DNA from: a bacterium
Lineage (GTDB): Bacteria; SZUA-79; Acidulodesulfobacterales; Acidulodesulfobacteraceae
DNA: 41,389 nucleotides
Direction: 5' to 3'
NCBI GenBank assembly: GCA_021806885.1
Contig: JAKAPT010000006.1
Location: 1-41,389, forward strand
The first letter of the stretch is position 1. Each line of letters opens with the position of its first letter. The notes beneath the pieces were generated by a model. The model was not told the origin of the DNA and made no database searches. It saw only the letters and a list, made by a program, of their open reading frames with translations. Shown here in pieces: positions 33,979 to 41,389 of this stretch. A program made the translations under genes and the position numbers.

Positions 33979-34461
33979 TCAGCAGTTGCCTTTTTGAATA
34001 TTTCTCGGGGAAGTGTCTTTAAGACAGGTATTTTGTTTCTGGGAATATTCGTTAATTACGTCGGCCACGGTAATGGAATTAAGAAGCTGGGCAATCTTCG
34101 TTGAAATAGAATTCCACATATCGAACGCAAGGCATATGGATTTTCTCTCGCAGTTTTTGTTGCTCCTGGTTTTGCTGCCCATGCAGTCGACGATTTCTAT
34201 CGGCTCTACGGCCTTAATTATATCTCCTATCAATATCTCCGAGGGTTTCCGGTTTAACAGGTATCCGCCGTTCGGTCCCCTTACGCTTCTTACGATGGCC
34301 GATTTTTTCAGGGTAAAGAATATCTGTTCCAGGTAATGGATGGAAATAGATTCTCTATTCGCGATTTCCTTAAGGCTTACGGGCAAGCGATTATTTCCGG
34401 AATAATATGATAAATCGATTATTGCCCTTACGGCGTATTGTCCCTTCGAGGAAAGCCTCAT
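33979..34461 (-). CDS. Rrf2-family regulator, probably Fe-S binding (IscR-like)
   Basis: This 160-residue winged-helix regulator of the Rrf2 family has the DNA-binding domain at about 1-70 ([17 protein letters not shown] ... [13 protein letters not shown]). Three cysteines at 93, 104 and 110 lie where IscR holds its [2Fe-2S] ligands, although the first spacing is longer than in IscR (10 rather than 5 intervening residues). Two more Cys lie near the C-terminus (146 and 160). It is encoded between cysE and iscS, overlapping cysE by 4 bases, so it likely senses Fe-S or cysteine status and controls this operon. CymR-type cysteine sensing is an alternative. Confidence 0.88.
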   Translation of the reverse strand: MRLSSKGQYAVRAIIDLSYYSGNNRLPVSLKEIANRESISIHYLEQIFFTLKKSAIVRSVRGPNGGYLLNRKPSEILIGDIIKAVEPIEIVDCMGSKTRSNKNCERKSICLAFDMWNSISTKIAQLLNSITVADVINEYSQKQNTCLKDTSPRNIQKGNC

Positions 34462-35108
34462 TGCTTTTTAGTCTCCATGTCTTTTATTTTCTTCTCAAGC
34501 TCCTTTATCTTTTCCCTCAGCGACGAAATTTCCGAAAAAACGGGATCGAACAACCTGTTATGTTCAAGGTCTATATTATGGCGCACCTCGGTTTCATCCC
34601 GTTTGGCGGATTTCGCGGGGATTCCAACGACGGTGGAGTGCGGGGGAACGGTGGCGACCACGACGGAATTAGCCCCGACCTTCGAGTCGTGCCCAATTTC
34701 AAGGGGGCCCAGTATTTTCGCCCCTGTTCCAATCATTACCCTGTCTCCTATCGTGGGATGCCTTTTTTCTTTTTTCCAGCTCGTCCCGCCAAGGTTTACC
34801 CCATTATATATTGTAACATCATCGCCTATTTCCGCGGTTTCCCCTATCACCACCCCCATTCCGTGGTCAATAAAAAATCTTTTTCCTATTTTTGCCCCGG
34901 GGTGTATTTCAATGCCGGTTATGAACCTCGAAAACTGGGACACTATCCTTGCCGGAAGGCGAAGTTTGTGCCTCCATAAGAAATGAGCCGCCCTGTGAAA
35001 ATAAACCGCGTGAAGGCCGGGGTAGCACAAAAGCACCTCAAGCGCGCTCCTCGCGGCGGGATCCCTTTCGTAAACGGATTTGATATCTTCCTTTATTGTT
35101 CTGAACAT
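34458..35108 (-). CDS. cysE: Serine O-acetyltransferase
   Basis: This is the first committed step of cysteine synthesis. The left-handed beta-helix domain is clear: hexapeptide repeats around [26 protein letters not shown] and [14 protein letters not shown], with the catalytic His in DHGMG. The track uses TTG 35162 (234 residues), but that codon lies inside a promoter -10 box. ATG 35108 begins at the conserved [21 protein letters not shown], giving 216 residues as in short EpsC-type enzymes, so I prefer it. Coil-forming residues end the protein ([12 protein letters not shown]). It is the first gene of the sulfur operon. Confidence 0.95.
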   Translation of the reverse strand: MFRTIKEDIKSVYERDPAARSALEVLLCYPGLHAVYFHRAAHFLWRHKLRLPARIVSQFSRFITGIEIHPGAKIGKRFFIDHGMGVVIGETAEIGDDVTIYNGVNLGGTSWKKEKRHPTIGDRVMIGTGAKILGPLEIGHDSKVGANSVVVATVPPHSTVVGIPAKSAKRDETEVRHNIDLEHNRLFDPVFSEISSLREKIKELEKKIKDMETKKQ

Positions 35109-35113
35109 AAAAA

Positions 35114-35147
35114 CAGGAATTTTTCTCCTGATTAAATAAAAATCAGG
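35114..35147 (-). promoter_or_regulatory. Two mutually exclusive hairpins in the cysE leader
   Basis: On the minus strand CCTGATT/AATCAGG (35127-35147) can form a 7-bp hairpin and CAGGA/TCCTG (35114-35130) a 5-bp hairpin that shares CAGG with it, so only one can exist at a time. The only Shine-Dalgarno-like sequence, AGGAG (35125-35129), lies in the shared region, 16 bases from the ATG. A translational switch is possible but unproven. Confidence 0.35.
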
Positions 35148-35161
35148 CGTATTATCAGGCA

Positions 35162-35190
35162 ATTATAACATAATGGCCCAAAAATATAAA
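35162..35190 (-). promoter_or_regulatory. Extended -10 promoter of the cysE operon
   Basis: On the minus strand TGTTATAAT (35162-35170) is a perfect extended -10; TTTATA (35185-35190) is 17 bases upstream as a 4/6 -35. Transcription from about 35155 gives a leader of about 47 bases before ATG 35108. Confidence 0.6.
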
Positions 35191-35192
35191 TC

Positions 35193-36428
35193 CTATTCGT
35201 ATCTCAGGGCCTCGACCGGATTCATCCGCGAGGCTTTATAGGCCGGATAAAACCCGAAAAAGATGCCGACGCAGATTGAAAAAATTATCGAGACGATTAC
35301 GGGAATGATTGTTACTACCGTTTTTAAAGGAGATAATATAGATATCAGGTAGGATATGCCGAAACCGATAAAAATACCGATTATTCCGCCGAACAGGCTT
35401 AGAACCGCGGCCTCGATTAAAAACTGTTGGAGTATGTCCCTCTTCCTTGCCCCAACGGCCATCCTTATTCCTATTTCCTTGGTTCTTTCGGTAACCGAAA
35501 CAAGCATGATGTTCATAATGCCTATGCCCCCGACAAGAAGGGAAATGGTCGCTATGCTGGCAAGCAGTATGGTAAAGGTGGAAGTGCTTTGGTTTGCCGC
35601 GCTTGCTATCTCGGTAAGGTTTCTTATGAAAAAATCGTCCGCCTGCCCTTTCCTGATATGGTGCCTTCTCCTTAAAAGCCTTGTTATTTCAGCCTGGGCC
35701 GTGACTGTTTCTTTAGCCGATTTTGCGGAAACAAGTATCGAGCGGACCCATGTAGTCCCCGCGATTTTAATCATCATAGTGGTAATAGGGATAATAACAA
35801 TGTCGTCCTGGTCCTGTCCGAAGGCGTTAAAGCCCTTCCGCGAAAGGACTCCGATAATTTTAAAGGGTATGTTGTGTATAAGAATAATATGCCCCAGGGG
35901 ATTTATGAGTCCGAACAGTTCCTTTGCGGATGTTTTTCCTATTACCGCCACATTGGACGCGTTAGAAATCTGCGAATGCGTAAAGAAAGCGCCTTCCCCC
36001 ACGGGCCAATCTCTTATTGACGGAAACGTGGAATTAGAGCCCATAATAGTGGTGAACCAGTTGTTGCCGCGCCAGATAACCTGTTCCCCGATTCCTATGT
36101 CCGCGGTTGTGGTTTTTACGGCTTTCTCCTTTCTTATCGCGTATGCGTCCGAGAGGGTTAGCGTAGGCGTGGAAGAAAAGCCAAGCTTTACGCCCCCGTG
36201 AGTTGAAGTTCCGGAAAGTATCACAAGCATGTTGGAGCCCATGGAATTAATAGTCTCCTGTATCGCGTTTGACGCCCCCTGTCCGATTGCCGTGGTCGCG
36301 ATAACCGCTGCCACTCCGATTATTATTCCCAGGGTCGTTAAAAATGACCTGGCCTTGTTTCTCGAAAAGGTTTTGAAAGCGGATTTAAGAGAGAATATTA
36401 CAGCGAGCCAGACCGAGCCGAGTTTCAT
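35193..36428 (-). CDS. MacB-type ABC permease
   Basis: This is the membrane component of a MacAB-like efflux or lipoprotein-type ABC system. The first helix (about 28-50; RSFLTTLGIIIGVAAVIATTAIGQGA) is followed by a large periplasmic MacB_PCD domain, then three C-terminal helices with the FtsX-type pattern VGGIGIMNIMLVSVTERTKEIGIRMAVGARKRDI. The protein ends NPVEALRYE, as family members do. At 411 residues it has no fused ATPase; that is encoded by the neighbouring gene, with a 4-base overlap. The substrate is unknown; tripartite export through the adjacent TolC-type channel is inferred. Confidence 0.94.
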   Translation of the reverse strand: MKLGSVWLAVIFSLKSAFKTFSRNKARSFLTTLGIIIGVAAVIATTAIGQGASNAIQETINSMGSNMLVILSGTSTHGGVKLGFSSTPTLTLSDAYAIRKEKAVKTTTADIGIGEQVIWRGNNWFTTIMGSNSTFPSIRDWPVGEGAFFTHSQISNASNVAVIGKTSAKELFGLINPLGHIILIHNIPFKIIGVLSRKGFNAFGQDQDDIVIIPITTMMIKIAGTTWVRSILVSAKSAKETVTAQAEITRLLRRRHHIRKGQADDFFIRNLTEIASAANQSTSTFTILLASIATISLLVGGIGIMNIMLVSVTERTKEIGIRMAVGARKRDILQQFLIEAAVLSLFGGIIGIFIGFGISYLISILSPLKTVVTIIPVIVSIIFSICVGIFFGFYPAYKASRMNPVEALRYE

Positions 36429-37096
36429 ACCAGTATACCGTCCTTAACGTTGATATGGGTTCTCGCGTAATCGGCGATGTCCGTCTCATGGGTAACGAGT
36501 ATTATCGTTGCGCCCTTTTCTTCATTTATCTTTTTAAAAAAAGACATTATTTCCCGGCTTCTCTCCGAATCAAGATTGCCAGTGGGCTCGTCCGCCATTA
36601 TAATGGGGGCGTCGTTTACGATAGCTCTGGCTATGGCGGTGCGCTGCTGTTCGCCACCCGAGATCTGGTTTGGAAACTTTTTCTCCTTTCCCTCGAGGCC
36701 GACGAGTTTAAGGGCGTCCTTCGCTTTTTCGAGGGATAAAACCGATGGAAATCCCGCGTAAACCAGGGGCAGCTCGGTATTTTCCAGCAGGGACATCCTC
36801 TGGATAAGGTTGAAGCTCTGAAATACGAACCCGATTTTTTTGTTTCTTATTTCCGCAAGTTCATTCTCCGTCAAATTGGAAACATCGAGGCCGTCAAGGA
36901 AATACCTTCCCGACGAGGGCCTGTCCAGGCACCCCAGGATATTCATGAGGGTTGATTTTCCGGAGCCGCTCGCGCCCATGATTGAAACAAAATCCCCGCT
37001 TTTTACCTCCATGCTGATTCCCTTGAGGGCCTCATAATCGACGCCGCCGGTTTTGTAAGTCATTCGGATATTTTCAAGCCTTATTAGTTCTGCCAT
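36425..37096 (-). CDS. MacB/LolD-type ABC transporter ATPase
   Basis: This 223-residue ABC ATPase energises the adjacent permease. Walker A is GASGSGKST, the Q-loop lies in [10 protein letters not shown], the signature is [14 protein letters not shown], Walker B is [13 protein letters not shown], and the switch His is in LVTHETDIA. The sequence class ([17 protein letters not shown] and [22 protein letters not shown]) is that of MacB, LolD and related antimicrobial-peptide exporters. The start is 5 bases after the macA-like stop, and the gene overlaps the permease by 4 bases. Confidence 0.95.
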   Translation of the reverse strand: MAELIRLENIRMTYKTGGVDYEALKGISMEVKSGDFVSIMGASGSGKSTLMNILGCLDRPSSGRYFLDGLDVSNLTENELAEIRNKKIGFVFQSFNLIQRMSLLENTELPLVYAGFPSVLSLEKAKDALKLVGLEGKEKKFPNQISGGEQQRTAIARAIVNDAPIIMADEPTGNLDSERSREIMSFFKKINEEKGATIILVTHETDIADYARTHINVKDGILV

Positions 37097-37101
37097 GTCT
37101 T

Positions 37102-38298
37102 TTATAAGAAAAATCCGTGCCGGACGTTTGCGGTCGCGCCTTTTTGTCCTTCGGAAGTGCCGGTGACGACGCTTTCTCCTGCCTTTAATTCACTCGAGGA
37201 AATCTCGGTATAGCTGTCGTTGTTATCCCCAAGTTTGACTATTACGGGAACCGGTTTTGAATCCTTCAATATCCATATCACGCCCTCGCCGGCTTTAATC
37301 TCGTTACCAAGCGCGGATTTTAAAGCAGGGGCAATGTTTCCCGGCATAAATCTCAAAGCTGCGTTCGGAACGGCCAGGGGCACTTTTTTCTGAGAGATAT
37401 ATATCCTGGGCGTCGCAGTCATTCCGGGAAGGATGAGATGGTCCGGGTTGTCAAAAAAGATCGTCACGTTATAACTGACTACCCCGGAGACGATCGTGGG
37501 ATTAATCCTTACGTTATGCACAATTCCGCTGAAGGTCTTATCCGGATAGGCATAAACAGTGAAAGTCGCCTTGTTCCCCTTTTTTATACCGGCCAGGTCC
37601 GCCTCATTAGTGGTAGTGTCTATTTCCATCTTTGAGATATTTTCTCCGATGGTGAAAAGGGTGGGCGTCTGAAAGCTCGAGGCCACGTCCTGTCCGACCG
37701 CCACGTTGACGTTTATAACTACCCCGTCCACGGGCGAGTAAATATTAGTGTATGAGAGGTTGGCCCTGTCTATATTCAACTGGGCCTTATCTTTATCAAC
37801 GACGCTTTTCAGGTATTTTTCCTGCTGAAGGTCTTCCAGATACACGGTTTTTGCCTGCTGTTCCGTGGCATGGGCTATAAGGTTCTCCTTCCATAATTTT
37901 TTATCCCTTAAATATGTTAATTTGTCGAACGCGGTTTGAGAGGCCTGCTTTTTAACGTTTGCCTCATCGGATGCCAGGGTTGCGGTATCGCCGTTCACCT
38001 TGTCCATAAAAGGGGTCGGATCTATTTTCGCGATGAGCTGCCCCTTCTTAACGATGGAGTTATACCATACGTAAATTTTTGAGATTTCCCCCGAAACCTG
38101 GGAGCCTACGGCTACCGTGTTCACGGGGTTTGTCGTTCCGGTGGTGAGAACGGATTTCACGATAGTTTTAGGGCCGAGCTTATATATGCTGTAGGAAGGG
38201 GTTTTATTCGTTGAATTCTTGACCAGAATCCACGATAACGCCCCTAAAACCGCTATGGCGATTGCTATTATCGTGATAACCTTGTTTTTTTTCTTCAT
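37102..38298 (-). CDS. MacA-type periplasmic adaptor (HlyD family)
   Basis: This 398-residue membrane-fusion protein bridges the inner-membrane ABC transporter and the TolC-type channel. An N-terminal anchor (VITIIAIAIAVLGALSWILV) precedes the lipoyl half-motif VAVGSQVSGEISKIYVWYNSIVKKGQLIAKIDP. A coiled-coil hairpin runs over about 105-185, the second lipoyl half is YSPVDGVVINVNVAVGQDV, and beta-barrel and membrane-proximal domains complete the chain. The hairpin is short, as in MacA. It overlaps the tolC-like gene by 4 bases and is 5 bases from the ATPase. Confidence 0.94.
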   Translation of the reverse strand: MKKKNKVITIIAIAIAVLGALSWILVKNSTNKTPSYSIYKLGPKTIVKSVLTTGTTNPVNTVAVGSQVSGEISKIYVWYNSIVKKGQLIAKIDPTPFMDKVNGDTATLASDEANVKKQASQTAFDKLTYLRDKKLWKENLIAHATEQQAKTVYLEDLQQEKYLKSVVDKDKAQLNIDRANLSYTNIYSPVDGVVINVNVAVGQDVASSFQTPTLFTIGENISKMEIDTTTNEADLAGIKKGNKATFTVYAYPDKTFSGIVHNVRINPTIVSGVVSYNVTIFFDNPDHLILPGMTATPRIYISQKKVPLAVPNAALRFMPGNIAPALKSALGNEIKAGEGVIWILKDSKPVPVIVKLGDNNDSYTEISSSELKAGESVVTGTSEGQKGATANVRHGFFL

Positions 38299-39797
38299 TT
38301 TTTCTCCTTGCCGAAATAATGTGAGTAAAGCAAGCCGATATCCGAATAGAGCTTGTCCTTGAGATAATAATAGGTATATTTGGAGTTAATGTAGCTCGTA
38401 AGGCTCGAGATATACTGGGAGTTCGCGGTAACAAGCTGAACCATGGATCCCACCCCCACCTTGTAGCTTTTCAGGGCAAGTTCATAGGCGAGTTTAGAGG
38501 CCTTTTCCGACTGCTTCAGGGCCGCTATCGTAAGGTACTGGCTTTTTATCCCGTAATAATCCTGGGAAATCGTATAGATAAGGTTTTGTTCAGTCAGCCT
38601 CCTGTTCCAGATGGAACTAAAAAGGAGGGCCTTTGACGACGCCACCTTGTTCGTCGTAAGAAACCCGTTGAATATGGGGACGCTTAAGGAAATACCCGCG
38701 GCGTAATTCCTGTTTAACGGGAATACCGAATTTACTCCCGTATATGAAAAACTTGCGCTAAGGGAAGGGTAATAGCCTGTTTTTGCCTCGTTCACGGACG
38801 CTTTTTCGGATTTTACCTCGTATATGCTCTGGAGCAGAAGCGGGCTGTTTTTTAATCCCTTTTTAATGAGGTCGCCAATGTTCTCGTTGAAGCCTCCGGC
38901 CATCAGGGTGTTTACGAATTGATATTTCCCGTTCAGTGGAAGCCCTATAGAATTTATCAGGGCGAGCCTTGAGATTTTTGAATTAAATTTTGAATTTATA
39001 TACTCGGCCCTGGCCGTTTCCATCGATGCTTTTGCCGTTTCGGCGTCCACGAGATTACCCGTGCCGACCCTGTAAAAGGCCTCGGCGGCTTTGTAGGCTA
39101 TTTCATTATTTTTCAGGTTTTCAAGGTCGGCCTTTTCTATCTCGGAATTTTCGAAATACTGGGCAAAATTTAATACCACGTTGTATAGGTCTGAATTTGT
39201 TTCCTGGGAATACGCATATTTCGAAACCTTCATTTGATTGAGGGACGCAAGGTAGGAATAATGCCTGCCCCCAAAAGAATATATGAGCCATGTCGCGTTT
39301 AAATCGGCCTGGTAGTCGTTTATCATATAATTGATTCCCCCGTTATTTTTAAACGTCGGGGGAATGCCCGCGCCTGCTGAGGAAACGCTCATCACCGTTT
39401 CCCTTGAATAAATGCCCCCGGCCGATATCTGGGGAAAGTAATTGTACAGGGTTTCGTTCTTATTGTAAACGGATGAAATATAGGAATATTTAGAAGATTG
39501 TATTCCCGGGTAGTTTTCCAGGGCAAGCCTGAGGGCGGTTTTTAAATCTATTACGGTTATATTTTTTGCCCCGGCAGGGATTTCTTCATTTTTTAAGGGC
39601 TTAAAAGTAAATTCCGATTTTTTATTTTTTATTGGTTTTTTTATTTTGGGTCCGGAGGTTTTTCCCTGCCCCGCGTAAGCGGTTACCCCGGGAGCTAAAA
39701 AGGATAGGGGAAAAAACATCAGGAAAGAAAAAAGAACGACGCGAACCGCTCTTCCGGAAATATCGATTTTAAGTTTCATATGGCTTTTAAACATCAT
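38295..39797 (-). CDS. TolC-family outer-membrane efflux channel
   Basis: This 500-residue outer-membrane factor has a signal peptide (VVLFSFLMFFPLSFLAPGVTAYA) and two OEP repeats of long alpha-helical hairpins (for example YSFGGRHYSYLASLNQMKVSKYAYSQE and ALKQSEKASKLAYELALKSYKVGVGS), typical of TolC. Repeats with GVGSMVQLVTANSQY and GTGNLVDAETAKASM are the family signatures. Its gene leads the operon. Three ATGs are possible: 39797, 39794 and 39779. A promoter places transcription start at the first two, so the mRNA may be leaderless. None has a Shine-Dalgarno sequence. The 4-base overlap with the adaptor gene implies coupling. Confidence 0.92.
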   Translation of the reverse strand: MMFKSHMKLKIDISGRAVRVVLFSFLMFFPLSFLAPGVTAYAGQGKTSGPKIKKPIKNKKSEFTFKPLKNEEIPAGAKNITVIDLKTALRLALENYPGIQSSKYSYISSVYNKNETLYNYFPQISAGGIYSRETVMSVSSAGAGIPPTFKNNGGINYMINDYQADLNATWLIYSFGGRHYSYLASLNQMKVSKYAYSQETNSDLYNVVLNFAQYFENSEIEKADLENLKNNEIAYKAAEAFYRVGTGNLVDAETAKASMETARAEYINSKFNSKISRLALINSIGLPLNGKYQFVNTLMAGGFNENIGDLIKKGLKNSPLLLQSIYEVKSEKASVNEAKTGYYPSLSASFSYTGVNSVFPLNRNYAAGISLSVPIFNGFLTTNKVASSKALLFSSIWNRRLTEQNLIYTISQDYYGIKSQYLTIAALKQSEKASKLAYELALKSYKVGVGSMVQLVTANSQYISSLTSYINSKYTYYYLKDKLYSDIGLLYSHYFGKEKK

Positions 39798-39801
39798 TTA
39801 T

Positions 39802-39829
39802 ATTATAATACACACCTGGCTTATATCAA
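39802..39829 (-). promoter_or_regulatory. Proximal promoter P2 of the tolC-macAB operon
   Basis: On the minus strand TTGATA (39824-39829), 16-base spacer, TATAAT (39802-39807). The predicted start is near 39795, overlapping the paired ATGATG start codons, so RNA from it would be leaderless. Confidence 0.65.
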
Positions 39830-39883
39830 GGTAAAGGCCTGTTAAACCCTCATAATTTAAAGTAAAAAAATAAACTTAATCCT

Positions 39884-39912
39884 ATTCTAATGACTTTAAA
39901 GTCATTTGTCAA
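39884..39912 (-). promoter_or_regulatory. Distal promoter P1 with an 18-bp palindrome in the spacer
   Basis: On the minus strand a perfect TTGACA (39907-39912), 17-base spacer and TAGAAT (39884-39889) form a strong sigma-70-type promoter reading toward tolC. The perfect palindrome AATGACTTTAAAGTCATT (39889-39906) fills the spacer and touches the -10. A dimeric repressor bound there would exclude RNA polymerase; a MerR-type activator would need a longer spacer. The rimO start is 21 bases away on the other side, so rimO may be affected too. Confidence 0.7.
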
Positions 39913-39926
39913 TAAATATCATTACC

Positions 39927-41389
39927 ATGCCGATTTATTTTAATTTAATAAGCCTCGGATGTCCCAAAAACCAGGTAGATTCGGAGGTTATGTTCACAAA
40001 TCTTAAAAGAAGGGGTATAAGGTTTACCCCGGATATCGAGAAAAGCGACGCGTGCGTCATAAATACATGCGGGTTTGTGGAGGCGGCAAGAAAGGAGTCC
40101 ATCGAGACAATCATGGACGTGGTGCGGCAGAAAATGGAGGGAGGGCCCAGATATATCGCCGTTACGGGATGCCTTGTCAACAATAACCTTGCACGGCTTA
40201 AAAAGGAAATTCCGGAGGTAGATATATTTCTTCCGTCTTTTGATGAAGACAGGATTGCCGAAGAATTATTGAAAAAGGCGGGAAGACCGCACCGTGAAAA
40301 GGCATGCGTCAAGTCCGCGATTAAACCTTTTGAAAGGGAGCATTTTAACCTTAAATCAACCGCGTATCTTAAAATATCCGAAGGCTGCGACAGGACCTGT
40401 TCTTTCTGCGCAATTCCCGGAATAAGGGGAAAATACCTATCGAGGCGTATCGAAGAAATCATAAAAGAGGCGGGGTATCTCTCGGGCGCCGGGGTGAAGG
40501 AATTAATCCTGGTCTCTCAGGACACCTCGTATTACGGCACCGATTTGAATATGAAAAACGGGCTATACAGGCTCTTAAAGGAGCTTGTTAAAATAAAGGA
40601 TATTAAATGGATAAGGCTTATGTACCTTTATCCGTTAAAATCATTATTTAGTGATGACCTTCTCTCCCTCGTAAACAACGAAGAGAAAATACTGAAATAT
40701 CTTGACATTCCAATCCAGCATATTTCGGATAACGTTTTAAAGGCGATGAAACGGGGCTCAAGTAGAAAAAATATAATAAACCTGATCGAAAGGCTCAGGA
40801 ATAACATAAAGGATGTTTCGCTCAGGACTTCTCTTATAGCGGGTTTCCCGGGAGAGACGGAGGGGGATTTTAACGAGCTGCTTTCCTTCGTGAGGGATGC
40901 TGAATTCGACCATCTCGGGGTTTTTAAATATTCGGACGAAAAAGCCTCGCCTTCCCACAGGTTAGGGGGCAAGGTAAAATTTTCCGTGAAAAACGAGAGG
41001 TATAAGGAACTTATGCTGGCGCAGGCAGGCGTTCTCGGAAAAATTTTTTTAAAGCGTAAAGAAAAGAAATATAACGTTATCGTCGACAGGATTTCTGGGG
41101 GGTATATAACCGCGAGGGGATATTTCCAGGCCCCTGATGTCGATGGATATATATTTATTCCCGCCACTGATTTAAAAACTCGCCGCTCCCTTTTTCCCAC
41201 GGAAGCTTTTGTCCCCGTAAAGATTATAAAACAAAAGGGATATGACCTTATCGGCTCCCTGGATGGCACGTGGTATGAACATACTTACCACCCTGTCTCG
41301 ATTTTAACATATCTATTACCCCGTATAAATAATTTAAGCGGCCAAGCCACTCAACCCCGGTACCCAGCACCCTTAAAACATCTTCCATA
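39927..41389 (+). CDS. rimO: Ribosomal protein S12 methylthiotransferase RimO (runs to window end)
   Basis: This radical SAM enzyme modifies Asp of ribosomal protein S12. It is missing from the ORF track because no stop occurs before the window ends. The N-terminal domain shows LISLGCPKNQVDSE, INTCGFVEAARKES and VTGCLVNNN; the radical SAM motif is SEGCDRTCSFCAIPGIRGKY, followed by LVSQDTSYYG, MYLYP and AGFPGETE. CPKNQ-VDSE and the GIRGKY box identify RimO. A TRAM domain ends with KGYDLIGS near residue 445, the normal end of the family; about 40 further residues remain open. ATG 39927 has no ribosome site. Confidence 0.92.
   Translation, partial: MPIYFNLISLGCPKNQVDSEVMFTNLKRRGIRFTPDIEKSDACVINTCGFVEAARKESIETIMDVVRQKMEGGPRYIAVTGCLVNNNLARLKKEIPEVDIFLPSFDEDRIAEELLKKAGRPHREKACVKSAIKPFEREHFNLKSTAYLKISEGCDRTCSFCAIPGIRGKYLSRRIEEIIKEAGYLSGAGVKELILVSQDTSYYGTDLNMKNGLYRLLKELVKIKDIKWIRLMYLYPLKSLFSDDLLSLVNNEEKILKYLDIPIQHISDNVLKAMKRGSSRKNIINLIERLRNNIKDVSLRTSLIAGFPGETEGDFNELLSFVRDAEFDHLGVFKYSDEKASPSHRLGGKVKFSVKNERYKELMLAQAGVLGKIFLKRKEKKYNVIVDRISGGYITARGYFQAPDVDGYIFIPATDLKTRRSLFPTEAFVPVKIIKQKGYDLIGSLDGTWYEHTYHPVSILTYLLPRINNLSGQATQPRYPAPLKHLP

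Noticed and set aside
35356-36201. Plus-strand ORF of 281 residues opposite the MacB-like permease
   Set aside because: It is an antisense shadow of a clear FtsX/MacB permease gene, with no ribosome site or family pattern.
40628-41269. Minus-strand ORF of 213 residues inside rimO
   Set aside because: It lies opposite a well-conserved methylthiotransferase; its translation is Ser/Phe-rich and resembles antisense shadow sequence.

Overview
The window looks like a chromosomal segment from an AT-rich, Gram-negative, chemolithotrophic or anaerobically respiring bacterium. Evidence for a Gram-negative envelope is the TolC/MacAB-type efflux operon with an outer-membrane channel and several exported c-type cytochromes. 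The gene content (bc-type complex, many small cytochromes c, a molybdo-oxidoreductase with NrfD subunit, split F0 genes, a P3A-type proton ATPase) is what I would expect from an acid-tolerant deltaproteobacterial-type lineage. An uncultured sulfur-cycling acidophile such as Ca. Acidulodesulfobacterales is my best guess, but the taxonomy is inference only.

Region 1 (1-14.5 kb) is a respiratory island. A NarX/DegS-type sensor kinase and a NarL/FixJ response regulator precede a small cytochrome c. Then comes a tight run of six genes: a cytochrome with an N-terminal haem c, a haem-d1-type beta-propeller and a C-terminal haem c; a NirJ-like radical SAM protein; a NirF-like propeller; and the B, C and A subunits of a tetrathionate/sulfur-reductase-like (Ttr/Sre) molybdoenzyme. 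A second, degenerate NarL-type regulator and two more cytochrome c genes follow. The two regulator genes are each followed by the same approximately 60-base noncoding element and then by a cytochrome c gene, so a regulator/element/cytochrome module appears to have been duplicated around the operon. Linking haem d1 proteins to a Ttr-like molybdoenzyme is, as far as I know, undescribed. The d1 protein lacks one of the two distal histidines of cd1 nitrite reductase, and the molybdoenzyme appears to carry Ser where TtrA has its molybdenum-ligand Cys. I therefore do not expect ordinary nitrite or tetrathionate reductases.

Region 2 (14.7-22 kb) is core bioenergetics. It holds a Rieske protein, cytochrome b, and a polytopic membrane protein ending in a haem-c motif that may replace cytochrome c1. 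These are followed by an atpZ-like gene, atpB and atpE (F0 a and c subunits without the rest of the synthase), and a convergent P-type proton-efflux ATPase.

Region 3 (22-41.4 kb) is mostly housekeeping: tRNA-Phe(GAA), a four-cluster ferredoxin-like protein of unknown role, dus, rplM-rpsI-argC, a peptide-type solute-binding protein, and an operon cysE-rrf2-iscS-mnmA-mtaB-rnc-der. That operon groups cysteine synthesis, sulfur mobilisation and thio-modification of tRNA with RNA/ribosome maturation. Then comes a tolC-macA-ABC ATPase-macB efflux operon read leftward from a promoter that contains an 18-bp perfect palindrome, and a divergent rimO that runs off the window. Several first genes (ferredoxin-like, solute-binding protein, tolC) have a consensus-like promoter immediately before the start codon and no Shine-Dalgarno, suggesting leaderless transcripts.
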